58,605 bases of DNA from Clostridia bacterium (GTDB lineage Bacteria > Bacillota > Clostridia > Oscillospirales > Acutalibacteraceae): contig JAFTWB010000025.1 of NCBI GenBank assembly GCA_017465505.1, forward strand, positions 1 to 58,605. The letters are read 5' to 3'. A model generated the notes under the pieces. It ran no database searches. It saw only the letters and a program-made list of their open reading frames with translations, and was not told where the DNA came from. The translations under genes were made by a program, and so were the position numbers. Of the stretch, positions 17,485 to 27,545 are shown in pieces. Numbering within the stretch: position 1 is the stretch's first letter; each line of letters starts with the position of its first letter.

Positions 17485-18534
17485 TTAGTCAAAGCTGAGC
17501 ACTGTGCTCTTTAAGCCGTCCTTAAGCTTAACCACAGGCTTCCAGCCCAGAGCCTCGAGCTTTTCGGTATTAAGGCCCTTACGCTTGTAGTTACAGTAGC
17601 CTGAAGTGTCGTCGGACTGCTCATATACAACGTTTATATTTCTTTCGGGGAAAAGCTCGGAAATCATCTTTGCAACATCTCTGATTGCCATAGGCTCAGT
17701 TTCGTTTGCAAGGTTATATGCCTCGCCGTTTTCACCCTTGAGCATTACAAGGAAGATTGCGGCGACTGCGTCAGATACATAGCAGAAAGCTCTCTCGGCA
17801 AGGCCGTCGCTCTTCATAACAATATCAGCGGAGTTTACGGCATTTGTGATAAAGTCAGCCATAACTCTGCCGTCGTTGCCGATGATCATACCGGGGCCGT
17901 AGGAGTGAGCAATTCTCAGCACTGTGAAAGGCACACCGTACTGCACAAGGTAGCTCTTAAGGATGGTTTCGGCCATTCTCTTGCTTTCGGGATAACAGCT
18001 TCTTGCCTCAAGAGGGTCAAACACGCCCATATCGGTTTCCTTAACAAAGTCAACCTCTTCAACCTTACCGTAAATCTCACGGGTAGAGGGGTAAACAACA
18101 TTTATGATGTTCTTTTTTCTTGCCAGCTCAAGAATATTTACTGTGCCCTGAGTGTTGGCGGCAATAATTCCTGTGGGGTCGTTTTTAATAAAGTAAGGGC
18201 TGGCAGCACCTGCGGCGTGGAAGATATAGTGGATATCTCCCTCATAATCAATGGGAGTGCAAACGTCCTGAGCTATAATCTCAAAATTCTCATCCTCTAA
18301 AAAGCCTGCAAATTTTGCCTCAGCTTTACCTTTGCTTCTTACCAGAGCAAGCACCTTAATGCCGTAATCTTTTTCTTTATTAAGGTGCATAAGAGTAAGA
18401 GTAAAGTAATAAGCAAGCATACCTGTTGCACCTGTAACAAGCACAGTCTTGCCCTTTAATTTTTCAAAGGGAATATCCCGGGAGATAAGGTCGTCCATAT
18501 CAGCCTTAACTACTGCTTTGTCGTAAATAAACAT
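17485..18534 (-). CDS. NAD-dependent epimerase/dehydratase (extended SDR)
   Basis: 349 residues with an N-terminal Rossmann motif (VTGATGM at about 32-38), HAAGAASP, a catalytic-type serine in YPSTREIYG, and the YxxxK pair in CYPESK. These place it among extended short-chain dehydrogenases acting on NDP-sugars, closest in feel to UDP-glucuronate decarboxylases and UDP-glucose 4-epimerases. The exact substrate cannot be read. AGGAGG lies 8 nt upstream of the ATG. Likely supplies a modified NDP-sugar for the surface polymer made or decorated by the neighbouring pyruvyl transferase. Confidence 0.82.
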   Translation of the reverse strand: MFIYDKAVVKADMDDLISRDIPFEKLKGKTVLVTGATGMLAYYFTLTLMHLNKEKDYGIKVLALVRSKGKAEAKFAGFLEDENFEIIAQDVCTPIDYEGDIHYIFHAAGAASPYFIKNDPTGIIAANTQGTVNILELARKKNIINVVYPSTREIYGKVEEVDFVKETDMGVFDPLEARSCYPESKRMAETILKSYLVQYGVPFTVLRIAHSYGPGMIIGNDGRVMADFITNAVNSADIVMKSDGLAERAFCYVSDAVAAIFLVMLKGENGEAYNLANETEPMAIRDVAKMISELFPERNINVVYEQSDDTSGYCNYKRKGLNTEKLEALGWKPVVKLKDGLKSTVLSFD

Positions 18535-18652
18535 AATAAATACCTCCTGAATATATGTTAGGTAATATACACTTTAATAATACCACACCTGAGTAAATAC
18601 TGCAATGAAAAAATTATATTCACAAATTTTGTCTTACTATTTTGGCTAAAAA

Positions 18653-18681
18653 TTGCATAGAATCTGCACAGTTTATATGAT
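18653..18681 (+). promoter_or_regulatory. Promoter of the CotH-dockerin gene
   Basis: TTGCAT (18653-18658), 17-nt spacer, TATGAT (18676-18681), about 30 nt upstream of the start codon at 18713. Confidence 0.55.
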
Positions 18682-18712
18682 ATTATAAATGTAAAGAAAA
18701 GGAGGAATTAAC

Positions 18713-20755
18713 TTGAAACGATTTTTAATAGTTTTACTTACGCTTATTATGGTACTTTCAGCAGGTGCTCTAGCAGTAAGTGCAGACCCGGTTGTGAATT
18801 ACAAAGAAGTTGACTACATAAAAGCCGATATGCTTTATGTTCACGGCACTTCTCAAATTGCTGAAACAGAGGCTTGGCAGCACTGGCAGCAGCTTGACCT
18901 TTACCGCGACTACGACGAGGACGAGCAGCGTGATATGGGCGTTAAGCGTGAAGATGGTATCTCCAAAGAATACTACTTCTTCCTGCCAAGCGGTGCAGAC
19001 AACAAAAAGGCTGAGATTCTCAACACATTTTCTGAGGATATCAAAATCGGCAATATCACTATTCCCTCCTGGGGCTTTGCAACTATTGATTACAACACCA
19101 CAGACGATTTTAAGGCAGAGGTAAGCGGCAAAGAATACACATTCCGCTTCAGAAAGTCAAATGCAGAAGCCGCAATTTACATCAACAACCCTGACGCCGA
19201 CGGCAACGGCACTGACCTGCTTTCTTATCTCTCTCAGGATAAAGAAAATGACGCCAAGGCAACAGGTGCAATCGTAAACAACGACGGCACAGTGGACAAC
19301 ACCCCAATTAAAAAAATCAAGGGCAGAGGCAACACAACCTGGGTTAAAGAGAAAAAGCCCTTTAACGTTACCTACGAAGAGGCCGTTTCCATTAACGGAA
19401 TGGAAGGCACAAAAAAGCTTTCTCTCCTTGCTAACTATCAGGACGCTTCACTTGCAAGAAACAGAATTTTGCTTGACCTTGCAGACGAGGTGAACATCCC
19501 CTACTCTTCCGACTCCCGCTTTGTTGATTTTTATATGAATGGTGAGTATCTGGGCTCTTACCAGATTGCACAGAAGGTTGACATTGGTAAGAAAAACCTT
19601 GTTAAAGCAATTGAGGATGACACCCACCTTAACGAAGACGGTACTCTCAAAGAAGAGTTTCCTTTCCTTGTGGAGATTGACGCAGGAGCAGGCAATGACG
19701 ATTATCACACTTCCTCTTCCAAGGGCAAGTGCAACCTCACCGTAAAGGGACCTGAGCTGGACAAAGATGACCCCTACTATAATGAAGTTTTAAGTGTTGT
19801 AAGAACCAAGTTTGACCAGATGTATGACGCAGTTCTGAGAAATTCCGATAATCTCAGCGAGCTTGTGGACATTGACTCTCTGGCAAAGCTTGTGCTTATT
19901 AACGAGCTGAGCAAAAACTGGGACGTTGGTATCTCCAGCTTTTACCTCACCTATATGGCTGATGAGAATGGCAATTACAAATTCTTCGGCTCTCCCTGCT
20001 GGGACTACGACAACTCCATCGGTAACGCTAAGGGTATTGAGGGCGACCTCAACAGAATGGGCGTAAAGGATTACGAAGAGCCCACAGGCTGGTGGAGCGA
20101 GTATAAGCTCAACGGCTGGGGAAGCGGCAAATCGGGCAAATACACTCTCCCGGGTTATGCAATGAAGAACACAACCATCCGCCAGAGAATGGCCGAAATC
20201 TGGTTTGAGGAATTTGTGCCTGCTATTGAAACCTTTAATGGTGAAAAGGTAGCTGAAGGCGAATTTTACTCCAAGGATGTTTACTACGACTACCTCAAGG
20301 CTTCTGCCGAAATGAACTACGAAATGGGCTGGAGAATCAATACAGGCGACTGGATTTGTGACCACTCCACCCTGACAAACGGCACTTACGACAGCAAGAG
20401 CGGCGAGTTCACTTTAAACGCAGAGCCCACAACCTACGATATATCCACCTTTAAGGGTGAGTATGACTATATGGTAGACTGGTTCAACACCCGTGCTGCC
20501 TGGATTAGTGCAGAGTTTCACGATATGGTTTACAAGACTCTTATTTTAGGCGACGCAAACCTTGACGGCAAGGTAAACGTTAAGGACGCAACCCTTGTTC
20601 AGAAGACTCTGGCAAAAATCACCGCTCTTGAGGGTGACGGCTTCACCTGCGGTGACGTTAACGGCGACGAAAAGCTTTCTATTCAGGACGCCACAAATAT
20701 TCAGAAATATTCTGCAAATATTGACATTGACTACAAGGTAGGTCAGCCTGTTTAA
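18713..20755 (+). CDS. Secreted CotH-kinase family protein with dockerin
   Basis: 680 residues beginning at a TTG preceded by AAGGAGGAA. Signal peptide to about residue 25 (LAVSADP). The CotH domain spans about 195-560: R205-G-N-T-T-W, LLANYQDASLARN, NGEYLGSY, a catalytic-type EID and CWDYDNSIG, all matching spore-coat CotH atypical kinases that transfer phosphate to proteins. A type I dockerin closes the protein at about 612-678 with two DAT-containing calcium loops. Extracellular CotH-dockerin fusions occur in cellulosome-bearing Ruminococcus, where the substrate is unknown. Own promoter and terminator, so monocistronic. Confidence 0.88.
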   Translation: MKRFLIVLLTLIMVLSAGALAVSADPVVNYKEVDYIKADMLYVHGTSQIAETEAWQHWQQLDLYRDYDEDEQRDMGVKREDGISKEYYFFLPSGADNKKAEILNTFSEDIKIGNITIPSWGFATIDYNTTDDFKAEVSGKEYTFRFRKSNAEAAIYINNPDADGNGTDLLSYLSQDKENDAKATGAIVNNDGTVDNTPIKKIKGRGNTTWVKEKKPFNVTYEEAVSINGMEGTKKLSLLANYQDASLARNRILLDLADEVNIPYSSDSRFVDFYMNGEYLGSYQIAQKVDIGKKNLVKAIEDDTHLNEDGTLKEEFPFLVEIDAGAGNDDYHTSSSKGKCNLTVKGPELDKDDPYYNEVLSVVRTKFDQMYDAVLRNSDNLSELVDIDSLAKLVLINELSKNWDVGISSFYLTYMADENGNYKFFGSPCWDYDNSIGNAKGIEGDLNRMGVKDYEEPTGWWSEYKLNGWGSGKSGKYTLPGYAMKNTTIRQRMAEIWFEEFVPAIETFNGEKVAEGEFYSKDVYYDYLKASAEMNYEMGWRINTGDWICDHSTLTNGTYDSKSGEFTLNAEPTTYDISTFKGEYDYMVDWFNTRAAWISAEFHDMVYKTLILGDANLDGKVNVKDATLVQKTLAKITALEGDGFTCGDVNGDEKLSIQDATNIQKYSANIDIDYKVGQPV

Positions 20756-20770
20756 AAATTGTTTACAATC

Positions 20771-20805
20771 AGCCCCTGTATTTACGGTACAGGGGCTACT
20801 TTTAT
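20771..20805 (+). terminator. Rho-independent terminator after the CotH gene
   Basis: Stem AGCCCCTGTA/TACAGGGGCT with a 6-7 nt loop, then ACTTTTATTATT. Confidence 0.85.
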
Positions 20806-20807
20806 TA

Positions 20808-20836
20808 TTGACTTTTGAGGTAGAAAGTATTATCAT
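20808..20836 (+). promoter_or_regulatory. Promoter of the glycosyltransferase gene
   Basis: TTGACT (20808-20813), 17-nt spacer, TATCAT (20831-20836). It excludes a TTG start at 20836 because that codon overlaps the -10. Confidence 0.55.
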
Positions 20837-20862
20837 TGTATTGTGTATGTAATACAATTTGT

Positions 20863-22176
20863 ATGAAAACGAGAGAAAGAGGGGCGGACTGTACGGAAAC
20901 ACTTTTTTTAATCTGTGACTCCATCATCACAGGCTTTTTCTCACTTTGTTACCTGTACCAAGTGTTTTTTATAATATATGAACTTTTCAAAAGAAAAAAG
21001 AATCGTCCTCAGACAGAGCCGGCTAAGCTCAACAAATTTGGCGTAATCATCTGCGCAAGAAACGAGCAGAGCGTTATCGGCGGACTTATTGACAGTATCA
21101 AGCGTCAGGATTACCCCAATGAGCTTATAGATGTTTATGTAGTGGCAGACAACTGCTGTGACTACACCGCAAAGTACTCTCAGGCAAGCGGTGCAACGGT
21201 TATTGAGCGAAATGACCCAAGCCTTATCGGCAAAGGATACGCTCTGGACTTTGCCTTTAAAAAGCTTAAGGCAAAGGGTATTGAGCACGACGCTTATCTT
21301 ATCTTTGACGCAGACAACCTTGTGGACAAGGACTTCATCAAGGAAATGAACCTTAAGCTCAATGAGGGCTACAAGGTGCTCACGAGTTATCGTAACTCCA
21401 AAAACTACGGCACAAACTGGATTACCTCGGGCTATTCCCTTTCCTTTATCAGAGAGGCAACTTACCTTAACAAAGCCCGTGAGGACTTAAAGCTTTGCTG
21501 TGCAATTTCCGGCACAGGCTTCTGTGTAAGCCGTGAGATTATAGAGTGTCAGGGCGGTTGGATTCACCACCTTCTTACTGAGGACATTGAATTTACCGTT
21601 GACAATGTTATTAAAGGCGAAAAGTTCGGTATCAGCGAAAAGTCTGTTTTATTTGATGAACAACCTGTGACCTTCAAAAGCTCCTGGAATCAGCGTCTTC
21701 GCTGGACAAAAGGCTTCTACCAGATTTTAGGTCAGTACGGCGGCAAGCTTATCAAGGGTATTTTCAAGGGGTCTTTCCCCTGCTACGACTTTTTCATTAC
21801 CCTTTTTCCTGCTTCTGCCTACACTATTTACAACCTTATTAAATGTATTATTGAGTGTGTTTACGGAGTTATTGCTTTCTCAAAGAATCTTAACCCCACC
21901 ACACTTATCCAGAACTGCATTTTCCCCCTTGTAAGTTGCTTTGGTATAATGTACCTTATCTTCTTTGCTATGGGGCTTGTTACTATGATAACGGAACATA
22001 AGGTAATCAGAGCTACTAAAGCCGAGAAAATCCGCTCGGTTCTCACCTACCCCATATTTATGATCACCTACTGTCCCATTGCGGTTGTGGCACTGTTTAA
22101 AAAGGTCAGCTGGACACCAATCCCTCACACTGTCAAGGCTACCATTGACGACCTTGAAAACGCAAAAATACAGTAA
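20863..22176 (+). CDS. Membrane glycosyltransferase, family 2
   Basis: 437 residues from the ATG at 20863; the Shine-Dalgarno is weak. One N-terminal transmembrane helix is followed by a GT-A domain: VIICARNEQ, FDADN (DxD-like), TGFCVS, TEDIEF and QRLRWTKG (Q/RxxRW), the motif set of processive inverting GT2 enzymes such as cellulose or hyaluronan synthases and chain-elongating glycosyltransferases. Three to four C-terminal transmembrane helices follow (about 300-410). Probable role in making an extracellular or cell-wall polysaccharide. Monocistronic between two hairpins. Confidence 0.88.
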   Translation: MKTRERGADCTETLFLICDSIITGFFSLCYLYQVFFIIYELFKRKKNRPQTEPAKLNKFGVIICARNEQSVIGGLIDSIKRQDYPNELIDVYVVADNCCDYTAKYSQASGATVIERNDPSLIGKGYALDFAFKKLKAKGIEHDAYLIFDADNLVDKDFIKEMNLKLNEGYKVLTSYRNSKNYGTNWITSGYSLSFIREATYLNKAREDLKLCCAISGTGFCVSREIIECQGGWIHHLLTEDIEFTVDNVIKGEKFGISEKSVLFDEQPVTFKSSWNQRLRWTKGFYQILGQYGGKLIKGIFKGSFPCYDFFITLFPASAYTIYNLIKCIIECVYGVIAFSKNLNPTTLIQNCIFPLVSCFGIMYLIFFAMGLVTMITEHKVIRATKAEKIRSVLTYPIFMITYCPIAVVALFKKVSWTPIPHTVKATIDDLENAKIQ

Positions 22177-22184
22177 ATCCACAA

Positions 22185-22220
22185 ACCGCCCGAAATATTC
22201 GGGCGGTCTTGCATTTTATT
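22185..22220 (+). terminator. Terminator after the glycosyltransferase gene
   Basis: Perfect 10-bp stem ACCGCCCGAA/TTCGGGCGGT with a 3-nt loop, then CTTGCATTTTATT. Confidence 0.75.
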
Positions 22221-22276
22221 TTTTACTCAGTTAATACTTTTAAATAGATATATATAATTATGGAAGGAGAATTTTA

Positions 22277-25210
22277 TTGCTTAACTTAAAGAACATTAAA
22301 AAGCAATACAAAACAGGCGACACAATTACCCACGCCTTAAGAGGTGTGGATGTGTGCTTTCGTGACAACGAGTTTGTGGCAATTCTGGGTCACTCGGGTT
22401 GCGGCAAAACCACGCTTCTCAACATTATCGGCGGACTTGACCGCTACTCTGAGGGTGATTTGGTAATAGGCGGAGTTACCACCAAAAAGTACAAGGACAG
22501 AGATTGGGACACCTACCGAAATCACTCCGTAGGCTTTGTTTTTCAGTCCTACAACCTTATTCCTCACCAGAGCGTTCTTTCAAACGTTGAGCTGGCTCTG
22601 ACCCTTTCGGGCGTTAAAAAAAGCGAGCGAAAGAAACGTGCCAAAGAAGCTCTCAGAAAGGTTGGCCTTGGGGACCAGCTTAAGAAGAAGCCCAACCAGA
22701 TGTCAGGCGGCCAAATGCAGAGAGTTGCCATTGCACGTTCTCTGGTAAACAACCCTGACATTTTACTGGCTGACGAGCCCACAGGTGCACTGGATACAGA
22801 AACCAGCGTTCAGATTATGAAAATCCTCAAGGAAGTGGCAAAAGACCGCCTTGTTATTATGGTAACCCACAACCCCGAGCTTGCTGAGGAATACGCAACA
22901 AGAATCGTCAAGCTTAAGGACGGACTTATTGTGGGCGACTCAAACCCCGTTACCGAGGAAGAAATAAAAGCGGCGGAAATTAAAGACGCCGCTCCCAAGA
23001 AAAAGCAGAAGAAGCCCTCAATGTCTTTCTTCACCGCTCTTTCCCTTTCCTTTAACAACCTGCTTACAAAGAAAGCAAGAACCCTTCTGACTTCCTTTGC
23101 AGGGTCTATCGGTATTATCGGTATTGCCCTTATCCTCTCACTTTCCAGTGGTATTCAGGCGTTTATTGACACAATTCAGGAGGACACCCTCTCATCCTAC
23201 CCCATTGTCATTGAGGAAGAAGCCCTTGATATGACGGCGATGATGGTTTCTATGATGAGTATGAATGAAGGCAAAAACCAGCGTGAAGAGGGAAAGGTTT
23301 ACGCCAACACTGTTATGTACGATATGCTCTCTACTGTAAACGGCTCTGCTTCCAGCAGTAATAACCTTGAGTCCTTTAAGGCGTACATCGACGAAAATGC
23401 CGCCTCTCTTGATGAGCACATCAACTCAATCCAGTACGGCTACGACCTGGATTTGCTTATTTATAATGAAAACACCGACGAGAAAATTAAAAAGCTTAAT
23501 CCATCCGAGCTTTTTGAGGGTATGATTTCCGAAAGCTACAGCGAGGCTATCTCTCCCTCTGACTATATGCTGGACGTATGGCAGGAGATTATCCCCTCAA
23601 AGGACGGCGGCAACATCAGCCCTCTTATCAGTGAACAGTATGAGATAGTTGAAAACGGTGGCCGCTGGCCCGAGAATTACAACGAGGTTGTTCTTGTTGT
23701 AAACGAAAACAACGAAATCGCCGACACCGCTCTTTATGCTCTGGGCTTTAAGGACAGCGAAGAAGTTGACGACATCCTCACCGCTCTTTCCAAGGGTGAA
23801 GAGTACGAAAGCTCTGCCGCCACAAGCTGGGACTACGACGAGATTTTAGGCAAGACCTTTAAGCTTGTGCTTCCCACAGACCTTTACTCCAAAAACGAAA
23901 ACGGCGTCTGGGAAGATATTTCTCAGAATGAAACTCTGTTAAAGGTTGCCGTAGATAACTCCGAGGACATTAAAATTGTCGGTATCATCCGTCCCAGAGA
24001 GGACGCTACCTCTGCCTCTCTTACAGGTTCAATCGCTTACACTAAGGCACTCACAGAGTTCTACATTGACGCCATAAACGACAGCGAAATCGTAAAAGAG
24101 CAGATGGCAGACACCACCACCGACGTGCTTTCAGGTGCAGACTTTATGGACACAACCAAAGAGTACACCGACGCAGAAAAAGGCGAAATGCTTCTTTCAT
24201 ACATTGAGCACATCTCCTCAAAGCAGAGAGCCGAGATGTATAAGGAAATCATTTCAACTCCTCCTGAAGATATGCTCAAGCAGTCCACCGAGCAGTATAT
24301 GCTCCAGTATCCCGACAGAGAAACAAGGATTGAGGCAATGCTCTCTGCCAATACAGGCGAAGGTGCGGTAGACAACGAAACTGCCCGAGGATACTTTGAG
24401 GATATGAGCGACGAAGAAATCGAAAATCTTATGGTAAGCAGTATGGAAAGGATGATTTCTGCTCAGTATGCCGAAAAAGCACTGGCAGGAGTAGCTTCTT
24501 TCAGTGACGAGGAGCTTTCCAAAATGCTTGACCTTTACTACAAAGATAAAACAGAAGCTGAAAAGGCATCTGACTTTGACAAGTTCGTTCCCGAGGTTAC
24601 TCTTGAGAACACTCTGCACACCCTTGGCTCGGTAGATTATGACAATCCCTCAAGCATAAGTATTTACCCTGTTTCTTTTGATTCCAAACAGACTGTGTCT
24701 GATATGATTACAGATTACAACGAAACAGTAGAGGATGACGACAAAATCACCTACACCGATTATGTGGCACTGATGATGTCTTCCGTCAGCGTTATTGTTG
24801 ACGCCGTAACCTACGGTCTTACTGCTTTCGTTTCAATTTCTCTGGTGGTTTCCTCAATTATGATTGGCGTTATCACCTATATCTCAGTTTTAGAGCGAAC
24901 AAAAGAAATCGGTGTGCTCCGCTCAATGGGTGCTTCCAAGAGAAACATCTCCAACATCTTCACCGCCGAAACCCTTATTATCGGCTTTATCTCGGGACTT
25001 ATCGGTGTTGGGCTCACGGTGCTTCTCAACTTCCCCATAAATGCAATTCTTGATTTGTTGCTTACAGATGTTACCATTACTGCCTCTTTACCAATGGGTG
25101 CCGGTATTATTCTTGTGGCAATCAGTATGATTCTCACATTTATTGCAGGCCTTATCCCCTCAAAAATGGCAGCTAAGAAAGACCCTGTTGTTGCACTGAG
25201 AACCGAATAA
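22277..25210 (+). CDS. Fused ABC transporter, MacB/LolCDE type (ATPase plus permease)
   Basis: 977 residues from a TTG start with GGAAGGAGA 6 nt upstream. The N-terminal ATPase (about 1-225) has Walker A GHSGCGKTT, signature MSGGQMQR, Walker B ILLADEPTG and the switch histidine MVTHN. A linker leads to a transmembrane helix at about 265-290, a long extracytoplasmic region (about 290-850), and three more helices with the FtsX fold (GVITYISVLERTKEIGVLRSMGAS). One chain carries a whole half-transporter. Such mechanotransmission exporters in Gram-positives handle antimicrobial peptides or lipoproteins; no peptide or two-component genes are next to it. Monocistronic. Confidence 0.88.
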   Translation: MLNLKNIKKQYKTGDTITHALRGVDVCFRDNEFVAILGHSGCGKTTLLNIIGGLDRYSEGDLVIGGVTTKKYKDRDWDTYRNHSVGFVFQSYNLIPHQSVLSNVELALTLSGVKKSERKKRAKEALRKVGLGDQLKKKPNQMSGGQMQRVAIARSLVNNPDILLADEPTGALDTETSVQIMKILKEVAKDRLVIMVTHNPELAEEYATRIVKLKDGLIVGDSNPVTEEEIKAAEIKDAAPKKKQKKPSMSFFTALSLSFNNLLTKKARTLLTSFAGSIGIIGIALILSLSSGIQAFIDTIQEDTLSSYPIVIEEEALDMTAMMVSMMSMNEGKNQREEGKVYANTVMYDMLSTVNGSASSSNNLESFKAYIDENAASLDEHINSIQYGYDLDLLIYNENTDEKIKKLNPSELFEGMISESYSEAISPSDYMLDVWQEIIPSKDGGNISPLISEQYEIVENGGRWPENYNEVVLVVNENNEIADTALYALGFKDSEEVDDILTALSKGEEYESSAATSWDYDEILGKTFKLVLPTDLYSKNENGVWEDISQNETLLKVAVDNSEDIKIVGIIRPREDATSASLTGSIAYTKALTEFYIDAINDSEIVKEQMADTTTDVLSGADFMDTTKEYTDAEKGEMLLSYIEHISSKQRAEMYKEIISTPPEDMLKQSTEQYMLQYPDRETRIEAMLSANTGEGAVDNETARGYFEDMSDEEIENLMVSSMERMISAQYAEKALAGVASFSDEELSKMLDLYYKDKTEAEKASDFDKFVPEVTLENTLHTLGSVDYDNPSSISIYPVSFDSKQTVSDMITDYNETVEDDDKITYTDYVALMMSSVSVIVDAVTYGLTAFVSISLVVSSIMIGVITYISVLERTKEIGVLRSMGASKRNISNIFTAETLIIGFISGLIGVGLTVLLNFPINAILDLLLTDVTITASLPMGAGIILVAISMILTFIAGLIPSKMAAKKDPVVALRTE

Positions 25211-25218
25211 GCTTTAAT

Positions 25219-25259
25219 CCCCTGTCAGCCTTCAAAGGCTCAGACAGGGGATTTTTTTT
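25219..25259 (+). terminator. Terminator after the ABC transporter gene
   Basis: Stem CCCCTGTC/GACAGGGG with an inner AGCC/GGCT extension, followed by ATTTTTTTT. Confidence 0.92.
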
Positions 25260-25419
25260 GCGGCTGTTCACCTTGTTTTCACCTGTTTTTCACACTACTT
25301 GGTGTTAATCCCAAAATACTCCCTTTCGTCCCATTTTGTTGAAATAAAAGTGCAAAAGACGTATTCTATAGGCACAGAGAAAAACACCTCTGAAAAATCA
25401 AGAAAAGGAGTAATCCAAA

Positions 25420-26952
25420 ATGAAAAACACATCAAAAACAAAACGAACATTCTCAAGAATACTGGCATTAGTCATTGCAATGATTACTGCTTTATCTGCA
25501 ATGTCTGCCTTTACTCTTACAGCTAGTGCAGCAACAAAAGAGATAGAATACAAAGGTGAATTTGAACACACCACTGTCTATCCCGAAAACAGAGTTTACC
25601 TGAAGGTAAACGGAACAAGAGGTTCAACTGACTGGCATTACGTTTTCGGCGGCGATTCTATACCGGAATACGATTTCAGCTTTACAGACAAAAATGTAGG
25701 CGAAATCCTCAGCTACACAGTCCACTGTGATGTTCCTTCAACAATTGAAGGCTGGGGTCAGAGTGAACTTTGCGAGAAGATTTACTTCAAGCCTTGGGCT
25801 CCGGAATCCATCACCGTAAACGGTGTTAAGATTTACTGCAATAAGGAAATCAACTGTACAGACAACTATACATTCTCCTTGACAGACAATATGTATGAAA
25901 TCAGAATCAGAACTGCTGACGTAAAAAATGCAGGAACAGACCTGAATGTATACATCAAATTATACGGTACAGATGGTCAGGAAACAAACAAAATCAACAC
26001 CTCAAAGGGTTTAGTTACCGAGCATAGCGGAAAACCCTTTAACTGTCACGAGCAGTGCAGTGAAACAACTATTACTGTACCTGCTGATTTTGACAGGGTT
26101 GAATCCTTCACTCTGAGTCTTTCAGGCAAATGTATTGCAGCTAAGGGCTGGAAGTGCGAATCTGTTACAATCCAGCAGATTCAGGGTGGCACAGACAGCG
26201 GTGTAAAAAAAGTTGAAATTAACGAGTGGTTTGCAACCGAGTCTGACAACTACGAAAAAACCTTTGTTGTTCCTCTCAGTCAGGACGAAAACAACAACTA
26301 TCTTGTAAACGATTACGACGACCTCTGCATTATGGAAGCTATGGTTAATTCGGGTAAGCAGGAGTATGTAAAGGGCTCTTATGTTCTTACAAATGATATT
26401 GACTGTAAAGGCGAAAACTTTATACACAGAGAAATGATTGGCACAGAAGACATCTCCTTCGGCGGTACATTTGACGGTCAGGGTCACACCATCAGCAACT
26501 TAAACTACGGTTCTGACGTTGAGGGTTTTGACTCAGGTAATCTCAACGGCCTTTTCGGCTCAATCGGTGAAACAGGCACAGTCAAGAACCTTACAGTAGA
26601 CGGTGCTACTGTATGGGGTGACAACAGCATAATTGAAGGCTGCGGTGTAATCTCAAACGAGAACAACGGTACAATTGAGAATGTCACTGTTAAAAACTCA
26701 AAGGTTCAGCTTGGCGACTGTCCCTACTTAGGCGGTATTTCAGGCATTAACAACGGCACAATCAAGAACTGCTCTGTAGAAAACACCACCATAAGACGTC
26801 GCTGGGGCGGCTGCAATGTAAGAGGTATGGGTTGTATCTGCGAAACCAACAACGGCACAGTAGAAAACTGCTCCTCAGATAATTGCAAATTCGAAAACGG
26901 CTATATAAACGACAGCACACTTCTTATCTTAAACGGCAACCAGCCTGTATAA
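25420..26952 (+). CDS. Secreted GLUG-motif protein
   Basis: 510 residues, start set by AAAAGGAG nearby. Signal peptide with a long n-region, cleavage near TASAA (about 36). Residues 40-280 form one or two beta-rich modules that may bind carbohydrate (conserved Trp/Cys, none recognised). About 300-510 holds repeats of the GLUG/right-handed beta-helix type (FGGTFDGQGHTISNLNY, NGLFGSIGETGTVKNLTVDG, GGISGINNGTIKNCSVENT). GLUG repeats occur in adhesins and IgA-protease-like surface proteins. There is no dockerin, LPXTG or transmembrane anchor, so it is probably released. Monocistronic. Confidence 0.78.
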   Translation: MKNTSKTKRTFSRILALVIAMITALSAMSAFTLTASAATKEIEYKGEFEHTTVYPENRVYLKVNGTRGSTDWHYVFGGDSIPEYDFSFTDKNVGEILSYTVHCDVPSTIEGWGQSELCEKIYFKPWAPESITVNGVKIYCNKEINCTDNYTFSLTDNMYEIRIRTADVKNAGTDLNVYIKLYGTDGQETNKINTSKGLVTEHSGKPFNCHEQCSETTITVPADFDRVESFTLSLSGKCIAAKGWKCESVTIQQIQGGTDSGVKKVEINEWFATESDNYEKTFVVPLSQDENNNYLVNDYDDLCIMEAMVNSGKQEYVKGSYVLTNDIDCKGENFIHREMIGTEDISFGGTFDGQGHTISNLNYGSDVEGFDSGNLNGLFGSIGETGTVKNLTVDGATVWGDNSIIEGCGVISNENNGTIENVTVKNSKVQLGDCPYLGGISGINNGTIKNCSVENTTIRRRWGGCNVRGMGCICETNNGTVENCSSDNCKFENGYINDSTLLILNGNQPV

Positions 26953-26970
26953 AATAAAACAAATGAAGAA

Positions 26971-27004
26971 AACCCTCTGAGGAAAATCAAAGCCTCAGAG
27001 GGTT
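26971..27004. terminator. Bidirectional terminator between convergent genes
   Basis: Stem AACCCTCTGAGG/CCTCAGAGGGTT (12 bp). Short T-rich tracts follow on both strands. Confidence 0.8.
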
Positions 27005-27027
27005 TATGGTTTTATGCTTTTATTCTT

Positions 27028-27534
27028 TTATTCTTTTACAAGCGTCTTTACGATTTCGCCTACATACACTTTGTGCATAGGCTCAGCCTCACCATAGTGG
27101 GTGTTGACAAAATCGTCGCAGATAGCGGATTTGTCCATATCCTGAGCGTACATTTTCTTGCACACAAGAACAAGCTCAGCTTCTTCAAAATATGGAGCAG
27201 GCTCGTCAAACACGGCAGTAAGCCCTGTTTCCTTACATTTGTCCACATCTCTGCCTGACTTTGTACCGCAGAAGCTCAGTGCTTTTCTGTACTCCTCAGA
27301 GAAAAATGTGAGGGTAAAGTACTCCTCTTTTTCGCAGAACTCAAAGGTGTATCTTGAGGGACGAACAAAGGTAAAAGCCACGTTTTTGTTCCACAAAACA
27401 CCCAGACCGCCCCAGCTTGCAGTCATTGTGTTGAAAGCCTCTTTATTTCCTGCTGTAATCAACATCCACTGCTTGCCGATTTTCTCAAAAGGGCTGAACT
27501 GAAGCTCTCTGATATCAATTTCCTTGAAACTCAT
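27028..27534 (-). CDS. Flavin reductase domain protein
   Basis: 168 residues of the flavin reductase-like FMN-binding split barrel family. NTMTASWGGLGVLWNK near residue 40 is the flavin-contact segment and FTLTFF and SGRDVDK match the later strands. Members bind FMN and reduce it with NAD(P)H or act as electron carriers in anaerobes. AGGAGG is 7 nt upstream. It ends the coaBC-birA-flavin reductase run, 11 nt after birA, so it is probably co-transcribed; a link to flavin chemistry in CoaBC is possible but unproven. Confidence 0.82.
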   Translation of the reverse strand: MSFKEIDIRELQFSPFEKIGKQWMLITAGNKEAFNTMTASWGGLGVLWNKNVAFTFVRPSRYTFEFCEKEEYFTLTFFSEEYRKALSFCGTKSGRDVDKCKETGLTAVFDEPAPYFEEAELVLVCKKMYAQDMDKSAICDDFVNTHYGEAEPMHKVYVGEIVKTLVKE

Positions 27535-27545
27535 AATAAATCCTC

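Noticed and set aside
20836-20862. TTG start for the glycosyltransferase at 20836
   Set aside because: The codon lies in the -10 of the TTGACT-17-TATCAT promoter.
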